NCBI GenBank assembly: GCA_900074745.1
Contig: LT598468.1
Location: 558,001-622,000 of the forward strand
Source: Lachancea mirantina
Lineage: Eukaryota > Ascomycota > Saccharomycetes > Saccharomycetales > Saccharomycetaceae
DNA: 64,000 nt
Direction: 5' to 3'
Shown: piece after piece, positions 1-8,984 of the stretch
Layout: each line of letters begins with the position of its first letter
Numbering within the stretch: the first letter of the stretch is position 1
Notes under the pieces: generated by a model
The model's database searches: none
Told to the model about the DNA's origin: nothing
The model's input: the letters and a program-made list of their open reading frames with translations, nothing else
Program-made: the position numbers and the translations under genes

Positions 1-791
1 CTCGAGGGGATCGTGATTTTAAGGTTGATCTTGCGTTTATTCGGGTTACGATCACACCGCTGTTTTGCTGCTGCCGCAGTGGCCGCTGCCGCGGCCACCG
101 CGGCTGTCGAGGGAGATCCACGTGGGGTCTTGCTGGAAGACTTTGCAAATTCTTCCGGCGACGGAACGTCAGACGTCGCGACGGCAGCCATTGCTGACGG
201 CACCGGTCGATCCGTCTGGTCGTTCTCGGCATGCTGCAACAGCCAGAACTCGGCGTTCCAGTTTTTCTCTTGCATCAAATAGGGTATAAACTTGGACATG
301 ATTCGGTACGTGTTAAGAGAGCACTCTTTCATCGTAGAGGTTTGGTCGTAGAAAACAAACTTGGAGCAGCGCTGTACTTCGCGTTCGAGCCGCGTTTCGG
401 TCTGTTTGTCGAGAGTGTGTACGAGCTGCGAAAACTGGAAATTGGGTCGCCGGAGTAAAGTGCTTGGGAAGCACAGATGCAGTTGTGCACAGTCCTTCAA
501 CGGCGACGGCAGAGGCGTCGCAGTGGCGGCGCAGCCGCCACTGCTACTGCTGCTGCTGCCACGCTGCGAAATATCGAGCACAAGCACGTCTTTTGCTCTA
601 AACTTCCGTGCATCTTCGACGTCGACCGCCGCCTGAAGACCTGCCACTTTGTGGCAGGGCTCTGTCAAGTCGACGTTGGCGTACGCGACATTACGCCCAC
701 CGGCGCACGCCGAGCTTGTACGCCCTGGGCCCGCGATACCAGGTTCGTTCATGAGGAACCTTCGGCTCGCGAGCGTATCCGACGAGACCAT
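1..791 (-). CDS. Unrecognised protein, 3' end cut off by the window
   Basis: The minus strand is open from an ATG at 791-789 to the left edge, giving 263 codons without a stop. I do not recognise the family. The predicted protein has a Ser run (about residues 79-84), a central segment rich in charged and aromatic residues (about 105-190) that looks like a folded domain, an Ala-rich run (229-242) and a basic stretch (242-258). Low-complexity runs around a conserved-looking core suggest a regulatory or nucleic-acid-binding protein, but that is inference. The frame stays open upstream to a TGA near 923, yet no earlier ATG occurs in it. Small plus-strand ORFs across the same region are shadows of this frame. 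By ancestral order BUD16 or POL32 might be expected left of VMA3, but the sequence resembles neither. Confidence 0.7.
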   Translation of the reverse strand, partial: MVSSDTLASRRFLMNEPGIAGPGRTSSACAGGRNVAYANVDLTEPCHKVAGLQAAVDVEDARKFRAKDVLVLDISQRGSSSSSSGGCAATATPLPSPLKDCAQLHLCFPSTLLRRPNFQFSQLVHTLDKQTETRLEREVQRCSKFVFYDQTSTMKECSLNTYRIMSKFIPYLMQEKNWNAEFWLLQHAENDQTDRPVPSAMAAVATSDVPSPEEFAKSSSKTPRGSPSTAAVAAAAATAAAAKQRCDRNPNKRKINLKITIPS

Positions 792-1244
792 GAGAAATGC
801 TGATTTGTGTGGTGGTCCGCGGATGTAACTGGCGAACGAGCTCTTTTTGTGTCTATTTCGGTGTGCAGAGCGCCAACGACGTACTTTTGTGGACTCGAGA
901 GAAGGATTTTGGTCCGGTGTTCAATAGCGGAAGGAAGAACGGATCAGCAGGGCGCGCACCGGGAAAGCCCGGCCTAAGCCTGGGATTTGATTCAGCCTGT
1001 GATGCGAGCAGTCATGGTGGACGGGGCGGAACTTCGTCGCTGGTGGGGACCCGCGCAAAGCGGCGTAGAGCAAAGAAAAAGCAACTGTAGAGCGGGGCGG
1101 GGCGAAGGAGAAGGCGTCTGTGAGCGCTAAAAATAAGGCCTGTTCTAGGCCCTGTCCAGAATTGGGGGGTGATAAAAAAAGAAATGTAAATTAAAAAAAG
1201 GGCATGTGCATGTCATGTGACAAAGTGCCGAGGTAGACATATTT

Positions 1245-1292
1245 ATGCATATTTAGGCACCCAGGCAAGTGCCTGGGTGCCTAAATATGCAT
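1245..1292. repeat. Perfect 48-bp inverted repeat (hairpin)
   Basis: Arms at 1245-1267 and 1270-1292 are exact reverse complements (23 bp each) around a 2-nt centre. Each arm starts or ends with ATGCAT and contains an AGGCACCCAGGC-type core. On either strand it would fold into a long, nearly loopless stem or cruciform. No flanking gene explains it. Confidence 0.95.
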
Positions 1293-1330
1293 GGAACAAT
1301 ACCCTGCATATATTACGTCATTGGTATGCT

Positions 1331-1363
1331 TTTCGCGTTTGTTTCGCGTTTGTTTCGCGTGTC
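1331..1363 (+). repeat. 11-bp tandem repeat, about three copies
   Basis: TTTCGCGTTTG is present twice exactly (1331-1341, 1342-1352), followed by a partial third copy (1353-1363). It lies between the two hairpins. Confidence 0.85.
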
Positions 1364-1437
1364 CGTTGTTTCCAGCAGGGGTCGAATTGGAAAATGCAGA
1401 AGAGAGAGAGAAACTAGGTAGGTAGTAGGTAGGGGTA

Positions 1438-1465
1438 TACGAAGGGGTCACACGACCCCTTCGTA
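1438..1465. repeat. 12-bp inverted repeat with 4-nt loop
   Basis: TACGAAGGGGTC at 1438-1449 is exactly complementary to 1454-1465, with loop ACAC. Each arm carries an AGGGG/CCCCT core, the stress-response-element (Msn2/4) core, so the site could also be a paired regulatory element. Confidence 0.9.
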
Positions 1466-1890
1466 GCTTACGATGTCTGTGAAAGATGTTGACATTCTGT
1501 CGATCACGTTCTTTAGTATCTGCATCGCTGTGGCAGTAGGTCTTTTGCAGGGAGCTTGTCCGTATCCAAGGCGTTGACTGCGCCTGCATAGGCTATAGTA
1601 CCACTCTGCATACATTCAAGGATAACGAAATTGAATTTTGTCGACGTTTTTCCGACGCAGCTTGAGGACTCTTTTCAACAAAGGATTTGAGCCCATTTAC
1701 TACATCTCATCCCGCAATCACCACGCTGGCCAAAACCGCAGTTATCTACTTCCTTGGCCGCCGCATGCATCGCTTCTTCCAAGAAAGGCGTCTGCACACT
1801 TTGTGTCACTTAATACGAGGATTGTTTCCGCATCGTCATGTACGGACTTTGAGTGTAATGTATAGTAATCATACGTTACGAACTTATATC

Positions 1891-1897
1891 CGGGTAA
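1891..1897 (+). promoter_or_regulatory. Reb1-type site upstream of VMA3
   Basis: CGGGTAA, the Reb1 core, lies 165 bp upstream of the VMA3 ATG. Reb1 sites typically mark nucleosome-depleted promoters of housekeeping genes in these yeasts. Assignment is by motif only. Confidence 0.5.
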
Positions 1898-2061
1898 CAC
1901 TCTGGTTGCAAAAATTAAAGGGGGACCCACCCACCACCTTTAACACATATCAAATTTTATCCTTCCCACTACTGAGATCTTAAGTTGTTGACCCAAGGTT
2001 TGGTTTTCACAAACAACTAATTGAGAACCGCTTATTGCTCCCTCTTTAAGATCACCACATC

Positions 2062-2544
2062 ATGAGTGAATTGTGTCCAGTGTACGCTCCCTTTTTTGGT
2101 GCCATCGGCTGTGCCGCAGCGATCATTTTCTCGTCGTTCGGTGCGGCGTACGGTACGGCCAAGTCAGGTGTCGGTGTGTGCGCGACCTGTGTCTTGAGAC
2201 CTGACCTGCTTTTCAAAAACATCGTTCCTGTGGTCATGGCCGGTATCATTGCCATTTACGGTCTGGTCGTGTCCGTGTTGGTGTGTTACTCCCTGGGCCA
2301 GAAACAGGCACTTTACACCGGGTTCATTCAACTCGGTGCCGGCCTTTCCGTCGGACTCAGTGGACTTGCTGCCGGCTTCGCTATCGGCATTGTCGGTGAC
2401 GCCGGGGTCAGAGGTACCGCCCAGCAACCTAGACTTTTCGTCGGTATGATTTTGATTTTGATTTTCGCCGAAGTTTTGGGTCTTTACGGACTCATCGTCG
2501 CGCTACTATTGAACTCCAGAGCCACCCAGGACGTTGTGTGCTGA
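2062..2544 (+). CDS. VMA3: V-ATPase proteolipid subunit c
   Basis: This 160-residue protein is the c subunit of the vacuolar H+-ATPase membrane ring (Vo sector), which carries protons across vacuolar and endosomal membranes. It is almost identical along its whole length to S. cerevisiae Vma3 (also 160 residues). Four hydrophobic helices are evident, and the proton-carrying glutamate is E137 in the FAEVLG motif of helix 4. ATG 2062 is the only reasonable start. The next gene, NUP85, is convergent 392 bp away. VMA11 is the close paralogue, but the N-terminus and length fit VMA3, and so does the neighbourhood (SNU13, RIP1: YEL027W-YEL024W). RAV1 and VAC8 in this window also serve V-ATPase or vacuole biology, though no co-regulation is implied. 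Confidence 0.97.
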   Translation: MSELCPVYAPFFGAIGCAAAIIFSSFGAAYGTAKSGVGVCATCVLRPDLLFKNIVPVVMAGIIAIYGLVVSVLVCYSLGQKQALYTGFIQLGAGLSVGLSGLAAGFAIGIVGDAGVRGTAQQPRLFVGMILILIFAEVLGLYGLIVALLLNSRATQDVVC

Positions 2545-2936
2545 ATCGCGCACGTGTCCTGGGCTGGCGTGTTCTAATATACTGCGCGTCCTTTTTTACC
2601 GGTTTTTTTTCCTTATTCGAGCGTGCGTGGATTAGACACGGCAGACCATTTCTGCGATTGAGTGTTCATAGAGAGACGGAAAGACTAGAGAGAAATAAGC
2701 AAAAACACACGCGTCACCCCCCACCCCCAATTTTGAGAATAGAAGGGAAATAAAATTAAAAAAAAACAGTTTGCTGGATCTTTTTGTTTTTATCGACTCC
2801 TCCTGAGAACCGTATATACAATGCACATTGATTTCGCTTCTATATTTTCTTACGTCCCCGGAACGGAAACTATCAATATTACTACTGCTCCTGCTGCCGC
2901 TTTTCGACGCGTCGCCTTGTGGAGGGACAACTTCAT
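2545..2936. other. Convergent 3' spacer VMA3/NUP85
   Basis: Contains T- and A-rich tracts (2589-2612, 2749-2768) suited to cleavage and polyadenylation of both converging transcripts. No gene or structured element is visible. Confidence 0.6.
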
Positions 2937-5168
2937 CTAGCGAACGATGAACTCTCGACATATCTTGAATCCGAGTTCACGCCTAACTCCACGTATCAGT
3001 TCATCAAGTGACTCCGGGTACTTCATTTGTGTGTCGGTTGACAAGCATACTTCGTATAGCGTGTAGCATTTCTCGTCTAATTCTAAGTGGTCGAGAACTT
3101 TGAGAACCCGCACTATCGCTTCCTCTGACATTTCTTTCTCGTCGTCCTTGACATAGGTGCCATAAAGAAACTTGGCAACCAAGAGCACAAAGTAATGTTT
3201 TGGCAGAGATTTGAACTCCATGAGCGCCAATAGACTGTTTAAGGCTTGAGTCCATTCCTCGTTTCTTTGTTGGTGATACACCTGATACAACACCGCGTAC
3301 GGTGCCAGGGCTTGCCTCATCGCATCCGTGGCAACAGACCGTAGCAACTCGCGCGGAACCTGTCTCTCGGTATCGCCATCGACAATGGTGTTAACTACTA
3401 GATCTTCCAAAGGAGCGCCTTGAAGGGCAGAGGCTTCGAATATCATCCACGCATAATGCTTAACCCATTCGAATTCGCCCGCTTTGCTGAAATTGGACAT
3501 TGCCTCCACAACGTTGTTATCATATAACAAGCTGTTGCCCAAAATGCGGTGAATCGTCCGGGCAACGTCAGGCAAATGCCATTCGGCACAAATGCTCAGA
3601 AGCCATTCCACATCGTCGTTAGTCTGGAATGGGAAATGCGGTAAAAGTTCTGCAATGGCGAGTCTCTTGGCACTTTCGTTGTCGCTTGGTGACAAAGAAA
3701 TCAGACCAATTGAGACTGCCCAAAGTTCGCGATCCCCTTGACAACATAACTCCATGGCCAAGGTGTTCAGAAGATATGTTGCCATGCTATTACGTGGAGA
3801 GAAAAGATCATCCGCCTCAGAAAACAGTTGAGAGTTTTCCAAGTGCCTGAGTTGCGGAGGACTTTGTAGTAAGCCCTTAGCCTCACAAAAGGCAGCAACG
3901 AAAGCAGCCGTTGCATTTTCTAAGGATTCGAGTGTGGGCAAAATGAAATGTATTTTTCCCCTTATGATATCAACGCATGGTTGTTCCCAAACATTGCATA
4001 CATTTAAAGGATGTTCCGAGAGTGCAGCGTCCAAGTACTCTTCAGCAAGCTCCAACGTTGGGATGTAAAACATTATCATTCCGCAAAAGGCCTCGAACCA
4101 CTCTTTCGAATAACGTAGAATGTTTGCACGGTTGCCACTTACAAGTGAAAGAATGTCCAAAATAAATATGCGTAGTTCTTGATCAACCTGTGTCAGCGAA
4201 TCAGCATAAGTTTGTGTGAGCTGTAAAAGAGTGGCTTTCCATGCGCGGAATTGCTCTTCGGATTCGTAAGGATATTGTTGAACCATCAAGATCAATTCCG
4301 TTATGGCGCTATGGGAGGTTTCACAATTTCCTTTCAAGTGGTCTAAAAGGCCCGATTTCTCGACTACACCAATAGCTTGGTCAAAAAGCCCCCGCATTAA
4401 GAGTCGACCCAGTAAACTCCAGAATGAGTAGCTGTTGTAGACGGGCATATTAACGTTGCCCAGTAGCACTTGATTTATTGTCGTTTCATCCGGTTCACCG
4501 TCAGCCCTATTTACCCAATGCTCCAGATTTGCGAAAAAGGCCGCACGTGAGTCTTCTTCTCCTGAGTCCAGTGTGCAATGGACCGCACGCAAGCAATTTA
4601 TTATCGTGGCACAATCTTCGAAGTCTGCCACTGGCTCGAAATCGCCGTTTTCGGCCATTTGTTGAATGCATAACTCGAGTTCGTCAATAAGGGCATCCAC
4701 AGCCAGATTGACTGTTTCGAAATGCTGACGCCGCGACTTTGAACTAACAAGTCCAATCGTGGGAATGGAAAAATATCTGTCATCCCCCAAATCCTGATAG
4801 ATTTGAAAAAGTTTGTTAACATAGATCTTGTAGATTTTTGAGTGGTCTAAGCTGCTAAGCGCTGGTGTGTGCAGCTTGTTATAATCATTCCCCTTCCCCG
4901 TCACGAAAGCAACACTCAGCGGGAATATTGGGCATACTTTGAACTTCAGCGCTTTTCCTGCCTCCTTAAACTTTTCGAGGGATTCTTTGATTGGAACTTC
5001 ATATAAAAATACGTTGTCTGGAACCTTTTCTGGAAAATAGTTATCATTTCCCGTGGTATCCATTGTCATTGAATCATCAGTCTCGGAATTCACCGTTTCC
5101 TTGGCGAAATTCAGCGTTTTCACATCAATTAAAAGGTCCCGTGACTGGTCTAAGCCGTTATGTATCAT
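2937..5168 (-). CDS. NUP85: Nucleoporin Nup85, Y-complex scaffold
   Basis: This 743-residue protein is a structural subunit of the Nup84 (Y) complex that coats the nuclear pore membrane. Resemblance to yeast Nup85 (744 residues) runs end to end: a short N-terminal region with hydrophobic strand-like stretches that in Nup85 completes the Seh1 propeller, followed by an all-helical ACE1-type solenoid. I use ATG 5168; an in-frame GTG at 5186 would add six residues but is not a normal yeast start. The gene is divergent from URB2 across 258 bp and convergent with VMA3. The NUP85-URB2-GEF1 order and orientations match YJR042W-YJR040W. Confidence 0.95.
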   Translation of the reverse strand: MIHNGLDQSRDLLIDVKTLNFAKETVNSETDDSMTMDTTGNDNYFPEKVPDNVFLYEVPIKESLEKFKEAGKALKFKVCPIFPLSVAFVTGKGNDYNKLHTPALSSLDHSKIYKIYVNKLFQIYQDLGDDRYFSIPTIGLVSSKSRRQHFETVNLAVDALIDELELCIQQMAENGDFEPVADFEDCATIINCLRAVHCTLDSGEEDSRAAFFANLEHWVNRADGEPDETTINQVLLGNVNMPVYNSYSFWSLLGRLLMRGLFDQAIGVVEKSGLLDHLKGNCETSHSAITELILMVQQYPYESEEQFRAWKATLLQLTQTYADSLTQVDQELRIFILDILSLVSGNRANILRYSKEWFEAFCGMIMFYIPTLELAEEYLDAALSEHPLNVCNVWEQPCVDIIRGKIHFILPTLESLENATAAFVAAFCEAKGLLQSPPQLRHLENSQLFSEADDLFSPRNSMATYLLNTLAMELCCQGDRELWAVSIGLISLSPSDNESAKRLAIAELLPHFPFQTNDDVEWLLSICAEWHLPDVARTIHRILGNSLLYDNNVVEAMSNFSKAGEFEWVKHYAWMIFEASALQGAPLEDLVVNTIVDGDTERQVPRELLRSVATDAMRQALAPYAVLYQVYHQQRNEEWTQALNSLLALMEFKSLPKHYFVLLVAKFLYGTYVKDDEKEMSEEAIVRVLKVLDHLELDEKCYTLYEVCLSTDTQMKYPESLDELIRGVRRELGFKICREFIVR

Positions 5169-5330
5169 CACAAAACCTATCGCCACTGTTTGGATCTCAA
5201 TTTGGGCCTCAACTCTGGCCTGCGGACAACGATCTTAACACATTTCCAATACTATCAAACATGTAGATTGGCTTAATTCTCCATAAACAATTTTCGTAAT
5301 ATCACTTTGGACGCAAAACCTGAAGTTTGG

Positions 5331-5360
5331 AAAATTTTGAATCTTGCCGATGCTCATCGC
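5331..5360. promoter_or_regulatory. RRPE-like and PAC motifs upstream of URB2
   Basis: An AAAATTTTGA (RRPE-like) run at 5331-5340 is followed by CTCATCGC at 5353-5360, the reverse complement of the PAC core GCGATGAG. This pair is typical of ribosome-biogenesis promoters (Stb3 and Dot6/Tod6 targets). It sits 67-96 bp before the URB2 ATG and inside a frame that could be read from an upstream TTG, supporting the later ATG start. Confidence 0.7.
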
Positions 5361-5426
5361 CGGCATCTCGGCAGGATCACTGTCAGCCCCGATAGCTTAT
5401 CAGACCCAACGCGCGTTTGCTTTGCA

Positions 5427-8400
5427 ATGGCGTCTACAGCAGAACAAACTTCAAAGTATTTGAGGTCAAAGGAGATCTCGGTAAAGGAGATATCTGAATT
5501 CTCTAACAAACTCATCGATGGTGATATTGACGTCTATTTCCCTAACGCCGAAACTTTTGTGCTCGAGTTGATAGCAAATCGTTGGATTGATCAGAGAGAA
5601 TTGAAGTTCAAGAGCAATTATCGAATTTGGGCGCTTTTTAATCGGTGTTGGAGAAATGTGAATAATGATGAACTGCGAAAAATGATATTTAAGACACTTA
5701 AATTTCCAGAAACGTTGATTCAGGGACTTCAAAATGTTGTACATGAGCCTTCCGAGGTGCCCTTGTTTGCTTCTGCTCTTCAAGGAACGTTGGAGCTAAT
5801 AAATGCGAATTTTGTTGTCGAAACGACGGCAGAACAAAGCCAGCATATCATAAGTGGTGTTTTTCAACTGATTGTCGAATCCTACAACATGGACGCAGAT
5901 GCTAGAAGTGGTCTTCTGATGGAAGTTTTCAATCTCTTACAGTCCGGTCTGAACTATGAGCCTACATTGAAAACCTGTAAATCATTCATCGACATTGTGC
6001 TTTTCAGGCTAGTACGATACATTAGCCTTCTCGAAAATTTGAATGGTCCTCCTGTGAAACAAACTCTGCGGTTACTGCATCGACATGTTTTCACTGGCGA
6101 CAACGCGGTCATCGGTCACCTAATAAGTTCGTTGTCATGCGAAACTCAGAGCTTAAATGCTCGCGAACATTGCACGCTTTTCGAGATTGCTGCTCATAAC
6201 CTGTCAAAAAGCGATTTCACAACGCTAGAGCGCTTATTCACGGCGATTGTAGCCCATGATTTTACGGCCATGCCACATCTCTTGCGGATTTTGTCAGAAA
6301 CTAGGAAAACAATGTCACAGACTTTTCTGGAAAACCTCTTCGAAAAATTATTCAAATCAATTTCTACCAGAGACGACAGTACTACCTGGTATTTGATCAC
6401 TAGAATTCTACAACTTGACATAGAGGTCGGAATCAGGCAGGCATCCAAAATAATGAACAGACTAGCATTCGTTTCCGACCTCAATCTAAAAGTTATGACG
6501 TTTAAGACTCTCGTTGAATGTTTTGCTAATGGTAGAGACCTGCACAAGTTTCTCAAACTTTTAGAAGATTATGAATGTACCCGAGAAGATGCACCATCAT
6601 ACATCTATGATGAGCCATTTATTGAAGTAGTGGCAAATCGCGTCGCGGAAATGGCGAATAATACTATTTTTGAACACTTATCAGGCCTGGTCGACGAAAT
6701 AATAGTAAACCCTCAAAGAGCTGCCGTTCCGGTGCAGCTTCTCATGATCCTTTTGAGAGGGTTTCCCAAAATTTCTGACGCTAATATGATGCAACTCAAG
6801 CTGCCCTTATCAAAACTATTCGAACTAGAAGGAGACCAGACGTATGCTTTGTGGAATCTGTTTTATAATATACTAAATGTCTACGATGACATTTATCCTG
6901 AAGACAAATTTCTTGAGATAGAGACTATCGTTTCAAATCTCCTCCAACAACGAGGGAAATGTGCTGAAATGTTTGCATTTATCTTTAAATTGCGTGAATT
7001 ACGAGATTTTAGCCTCGAGTCGACAGCGCAATCTTTTGTCCAATACTTCACTTCGGCGGAAATTGAAGAAAGACGGAAGATGCTGGAGATTGTTTTCTGT
7101 GGCTTTCCAACCCTTTCAGACAAATGTTTTTCCAAAGAAAGTCTCTCACTTTTTGCAGAGTGTCTCTTCAAAGTAGACTATCAAAGTCTATTCACTGTTG
7201 CAATCTTGTCGGATGATGTTTTTGAGGAAACAAATATCATGCATTCTGTGACATCGGTGTTATCCGAAAGATTATCAGACGATTTTTGCTTGCGAGCATT
7301 ATGCGAAGTTCCAATTCAATGTATCAATAAGTCGGTTCGCATAAAAACAATAAACGACTTAAGCGCGAAGAATGATTTGACGTCATTGGACTACGAGGTG
7401 TTGTGTCACTTGCTTCAGTATCCCACATACCGCTCCGAATTAGAAACTAGTGTTGAACGATTGCAGAGCGTTGTCGCGGGACGTAGTGACAAATTTCTGC
7501 TAGAAAATCCCGTCTTCGAGATTGTTCTCAAAAACCATATCTGCCAATCTAGTGAGAGCGTAAGTGCAGCCTTCTTGGAGGATTTAATCAGGGTTCTGCG
7601 AATGCGCCTGTCAGAAAGTGCAGCAGATGAGATCGTGAAAATGGCATATTACTTCATAATTCAAGAGCAAGCTTTGTCAGAAGAATGTAATGAGTTGACG
7701 ACAATTCTTACTGGAATTTTATCCGAACAGCTGATTCTCTTAGCCGACATATTAATCGAGAATAGTGAAGCCTTCGCATTTTATTCTCAAGCCCTTTTCA
7801 CCCTTTTTCTGAGGAGGAGAAATGAGAAAACAGCGAGCGACATCCTGCGCGTCATCGGCTGCTTGCATAGCAAACTCTCAGGAAAGTCCGTCCTTCTAAA
7901 AGTTGGCTGCAGCTTTTTCCTGCTTTTCAGTGCTGCTTACAAGAACGAGCTTAACATTATTTTGGCACACTACATCGCTTTGCGTGAGTGTGGTCTAAAT
8001 AAAACTGATCTTTTCCCTGCGGTTGAATTCGCAGTTAGTGAAAGTTTGCAAAAGGGCTTCAAGGACTTCAATATCGCATTCGCTTGCATCTTAAACTCAT
8101 TGAACGAGCTGGGATCATCATATGGTGAGGCGATCTGTGAGATTTCCCAATATTTCCTCTCCCGCCTTAACAGGAAGAACATCGAATCTCAAATCCTTTA
8201 TGCCAAATTCCAATCTGCCCTTCGAACTACATTGCAATTGAAAAGTATCGAAAATCATCGACCGGTATTGATGCTGCTGGAAACTATAAAAAGATTACTC
8301 ATCACAGAGTCGTGGCTATTTTCACAGTATCTTACAGACTCTTTGTTCCCCCTATGCTCGTTGGTTAATTTCAAATTCATAAAAGCAGAGAACACTCACA

Positions 8401-8900
8401 ATGATGACGTTATGTCTTCAACATGCCAACTCATTTCGTCGATTGTTTTGTTTCATCGCTTCAAGCTTTTCAACAGGCATCATCTCATTCTTTCATTTCT
8501 CTGTCCTTCGCTTGAATATCTTGCAACTATCTCCGATGAGTTTTTGAATTCGTCATCTGCAAGGGAGCTAGGAAGACTAGTTTCCAACTTATGTGAGTCC
8601 TCAAATATTTCGAAAAGCGGCAAATCAAGGAGCGAAGTTGATTCCAAAGTTACGCATGTCAAGGGGCTGTTGAGGAAGTTTCTTCCCGTTTTCCTTATGA
8701 AATACATTACGTTATCCATTTCTCAGCCTTTCCGGCAGGCGATTAGAAAAGAGCTTTTACCAGCAATCAATTCAATTTTCGACATCTTTTCTGAGAGAGA
8801 ACTAACTTTCATCAGTGCAAATTTGGACAACTCTGGCAGAACATATTTGCGGGGCATTTATTCGGAGTACAAGAAAGCTGGTAAATGGCGCGAGAATTGA
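5427..8900 (+). CDS. URB2: Ribosome biogenesis protein Urb2
   Basis: A 1157-residue nucleolar protein (S. cerevisiae Urb2: 1174) that acts in early 60S ribosomal subunit assembly with Npa1/Urb1, Npa2/Dbp6 and Rsa3. The sequence is almost entirely helical repeat-like with leucine-rich segments and no catalytic motif, as expected. Identification rests on length, composition, position between NUP85 and GEF1 (YJR041C) and the PAC/RRPE promoter. The start is ATG 5427; the frame is open back to a TTG at 5307, but the promoter motifs lie in that extension. Urb2 evolves fast, so sequence similarity alone would be modest. Confidence 0.88.
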   Translation: MASTAEQTSKYLRSKEISVKEISEFSNKLIDGDIDVYFPNAETFVLELIANRWIDQRELKFKSNYRIWALFNRCWRNVNNDELRKMIFKTLKFPETLIQGLQNVVHEPSEVPLFASALQGTLELINANFVVETTAEQSQHIISGVFQLIVESYNMDADARSGLLMEVFNLLQSGLNYEPTLKTCKSFIDIVLFRLVRYISLLENLNGPPVKQTLRLLHRHVFTGDNAVIGHLISSLSCETQSLNAREHCTLFEIAAHNLSKSDFTTLERLFTAIVAHDFTAMPHLLRILSETRKTMSQTFLENLFEKLFKSISTRDDSTTWYLITRILQLDIEVGIRQASKIMNRLAFVSDLNLKVMTFKTLVECFANGRDLHKFLKLLEDYECTREDAPSYIYDEPFIEVVANRVAEMANNTIFEHLSGLVDEIIVNPQRAAVPVQLLMILLRGFPKISDANMMQLKLPLSKLFELEGDQTYALWNLFYNILNVYDDIYPEDKFLEIETIVSNLLQQRGKCAEMFAFIFKLRELRDFSLESTAQSFVQYFTSAEIEERRKMLEIVFCGFPTLSDKCFSKESLSLFAECLFKVDYQSLFTVAILSDDVFEETNIMHSVTSVLSERLSDDFCLRALCEVPIQCINKSVRIKTINDLSAKNDLTSLDYEVLCHLLQYPTYRSELETSVERLQSVVAGRSDKFLLENPVFEIVLKNHICQSSESVSAAFLEDLIRVLRMRLSESAADEIVKMAYYFIIQEQALSEECNELTTILTGILSEQLILLADILIENSEAFAFYSQALFTLFLRRRNEKTASDILRVIGCLHSKLSGKSVLLKVGCSFFLLFSAAYKNELNIILAHYIALRECGLNKTDLFPAVEFAVSESLQKGFKDFNIAFACILNSLNELGSSYGEAICEISQYFLSRLNRKNIESQILYAKFQSALRTTLQLKSIENHRPVLMLLETIKRLLITESWLFSQYLTDSLFPLCSLVNFKFIKAENTHNDDVMSSTCQLISSIVLFHRFKLFNRHHLILSFLCPSLEYLATISDEFLNSSSARELGRLVSNLCESSNISKSGKSRSEVDSKVTHVKGLLRKFLPVFLMKYITLSISQPFRQAIRKELLPAINSIFDIFSERELTFISANLDNSGRTYLRGIYSEYKKAGKWREN

Positions 8901-8984
8901 TTAAAGTTCGATGCCCTAAAGTATATATAACAAGGCGATCCATGAGGTATGACAGTGGCGACCAGCATCACATTATGTCTCTAG

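Larger units (their letters stand above)
792..2061. other. Long intergenic region between the left-edge gene and VMA3
   Basis: About 1.27 kb divergent spacer. It holds two perfect inverted repeats and a short tandem repeat (listed separately), A-rich stretches near 1170-1200 and a Reb1-type site. The small ORFs at 1281-1589 (minus) and 1638-1983 (plus) have no family resemblance and I do not call them genes. The spacer is long for such a compact genome, so an unrecognised non-coding RNA is possible. Confidence 0.6.

Noticed and set aside
1281-1589. 102-codon minus-strand ORF between the left-edge gene and VMA3
   Set aside because: Spans the hairpin and tandem-repeat region, low complexity, no family resemblance.
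5307-5426. 40-codon N-terminal extension of URB2
   Set aside because: Begins with TTG and contains the RRPE/PAC promoter motifs; ATG 5427 gives the usual length.
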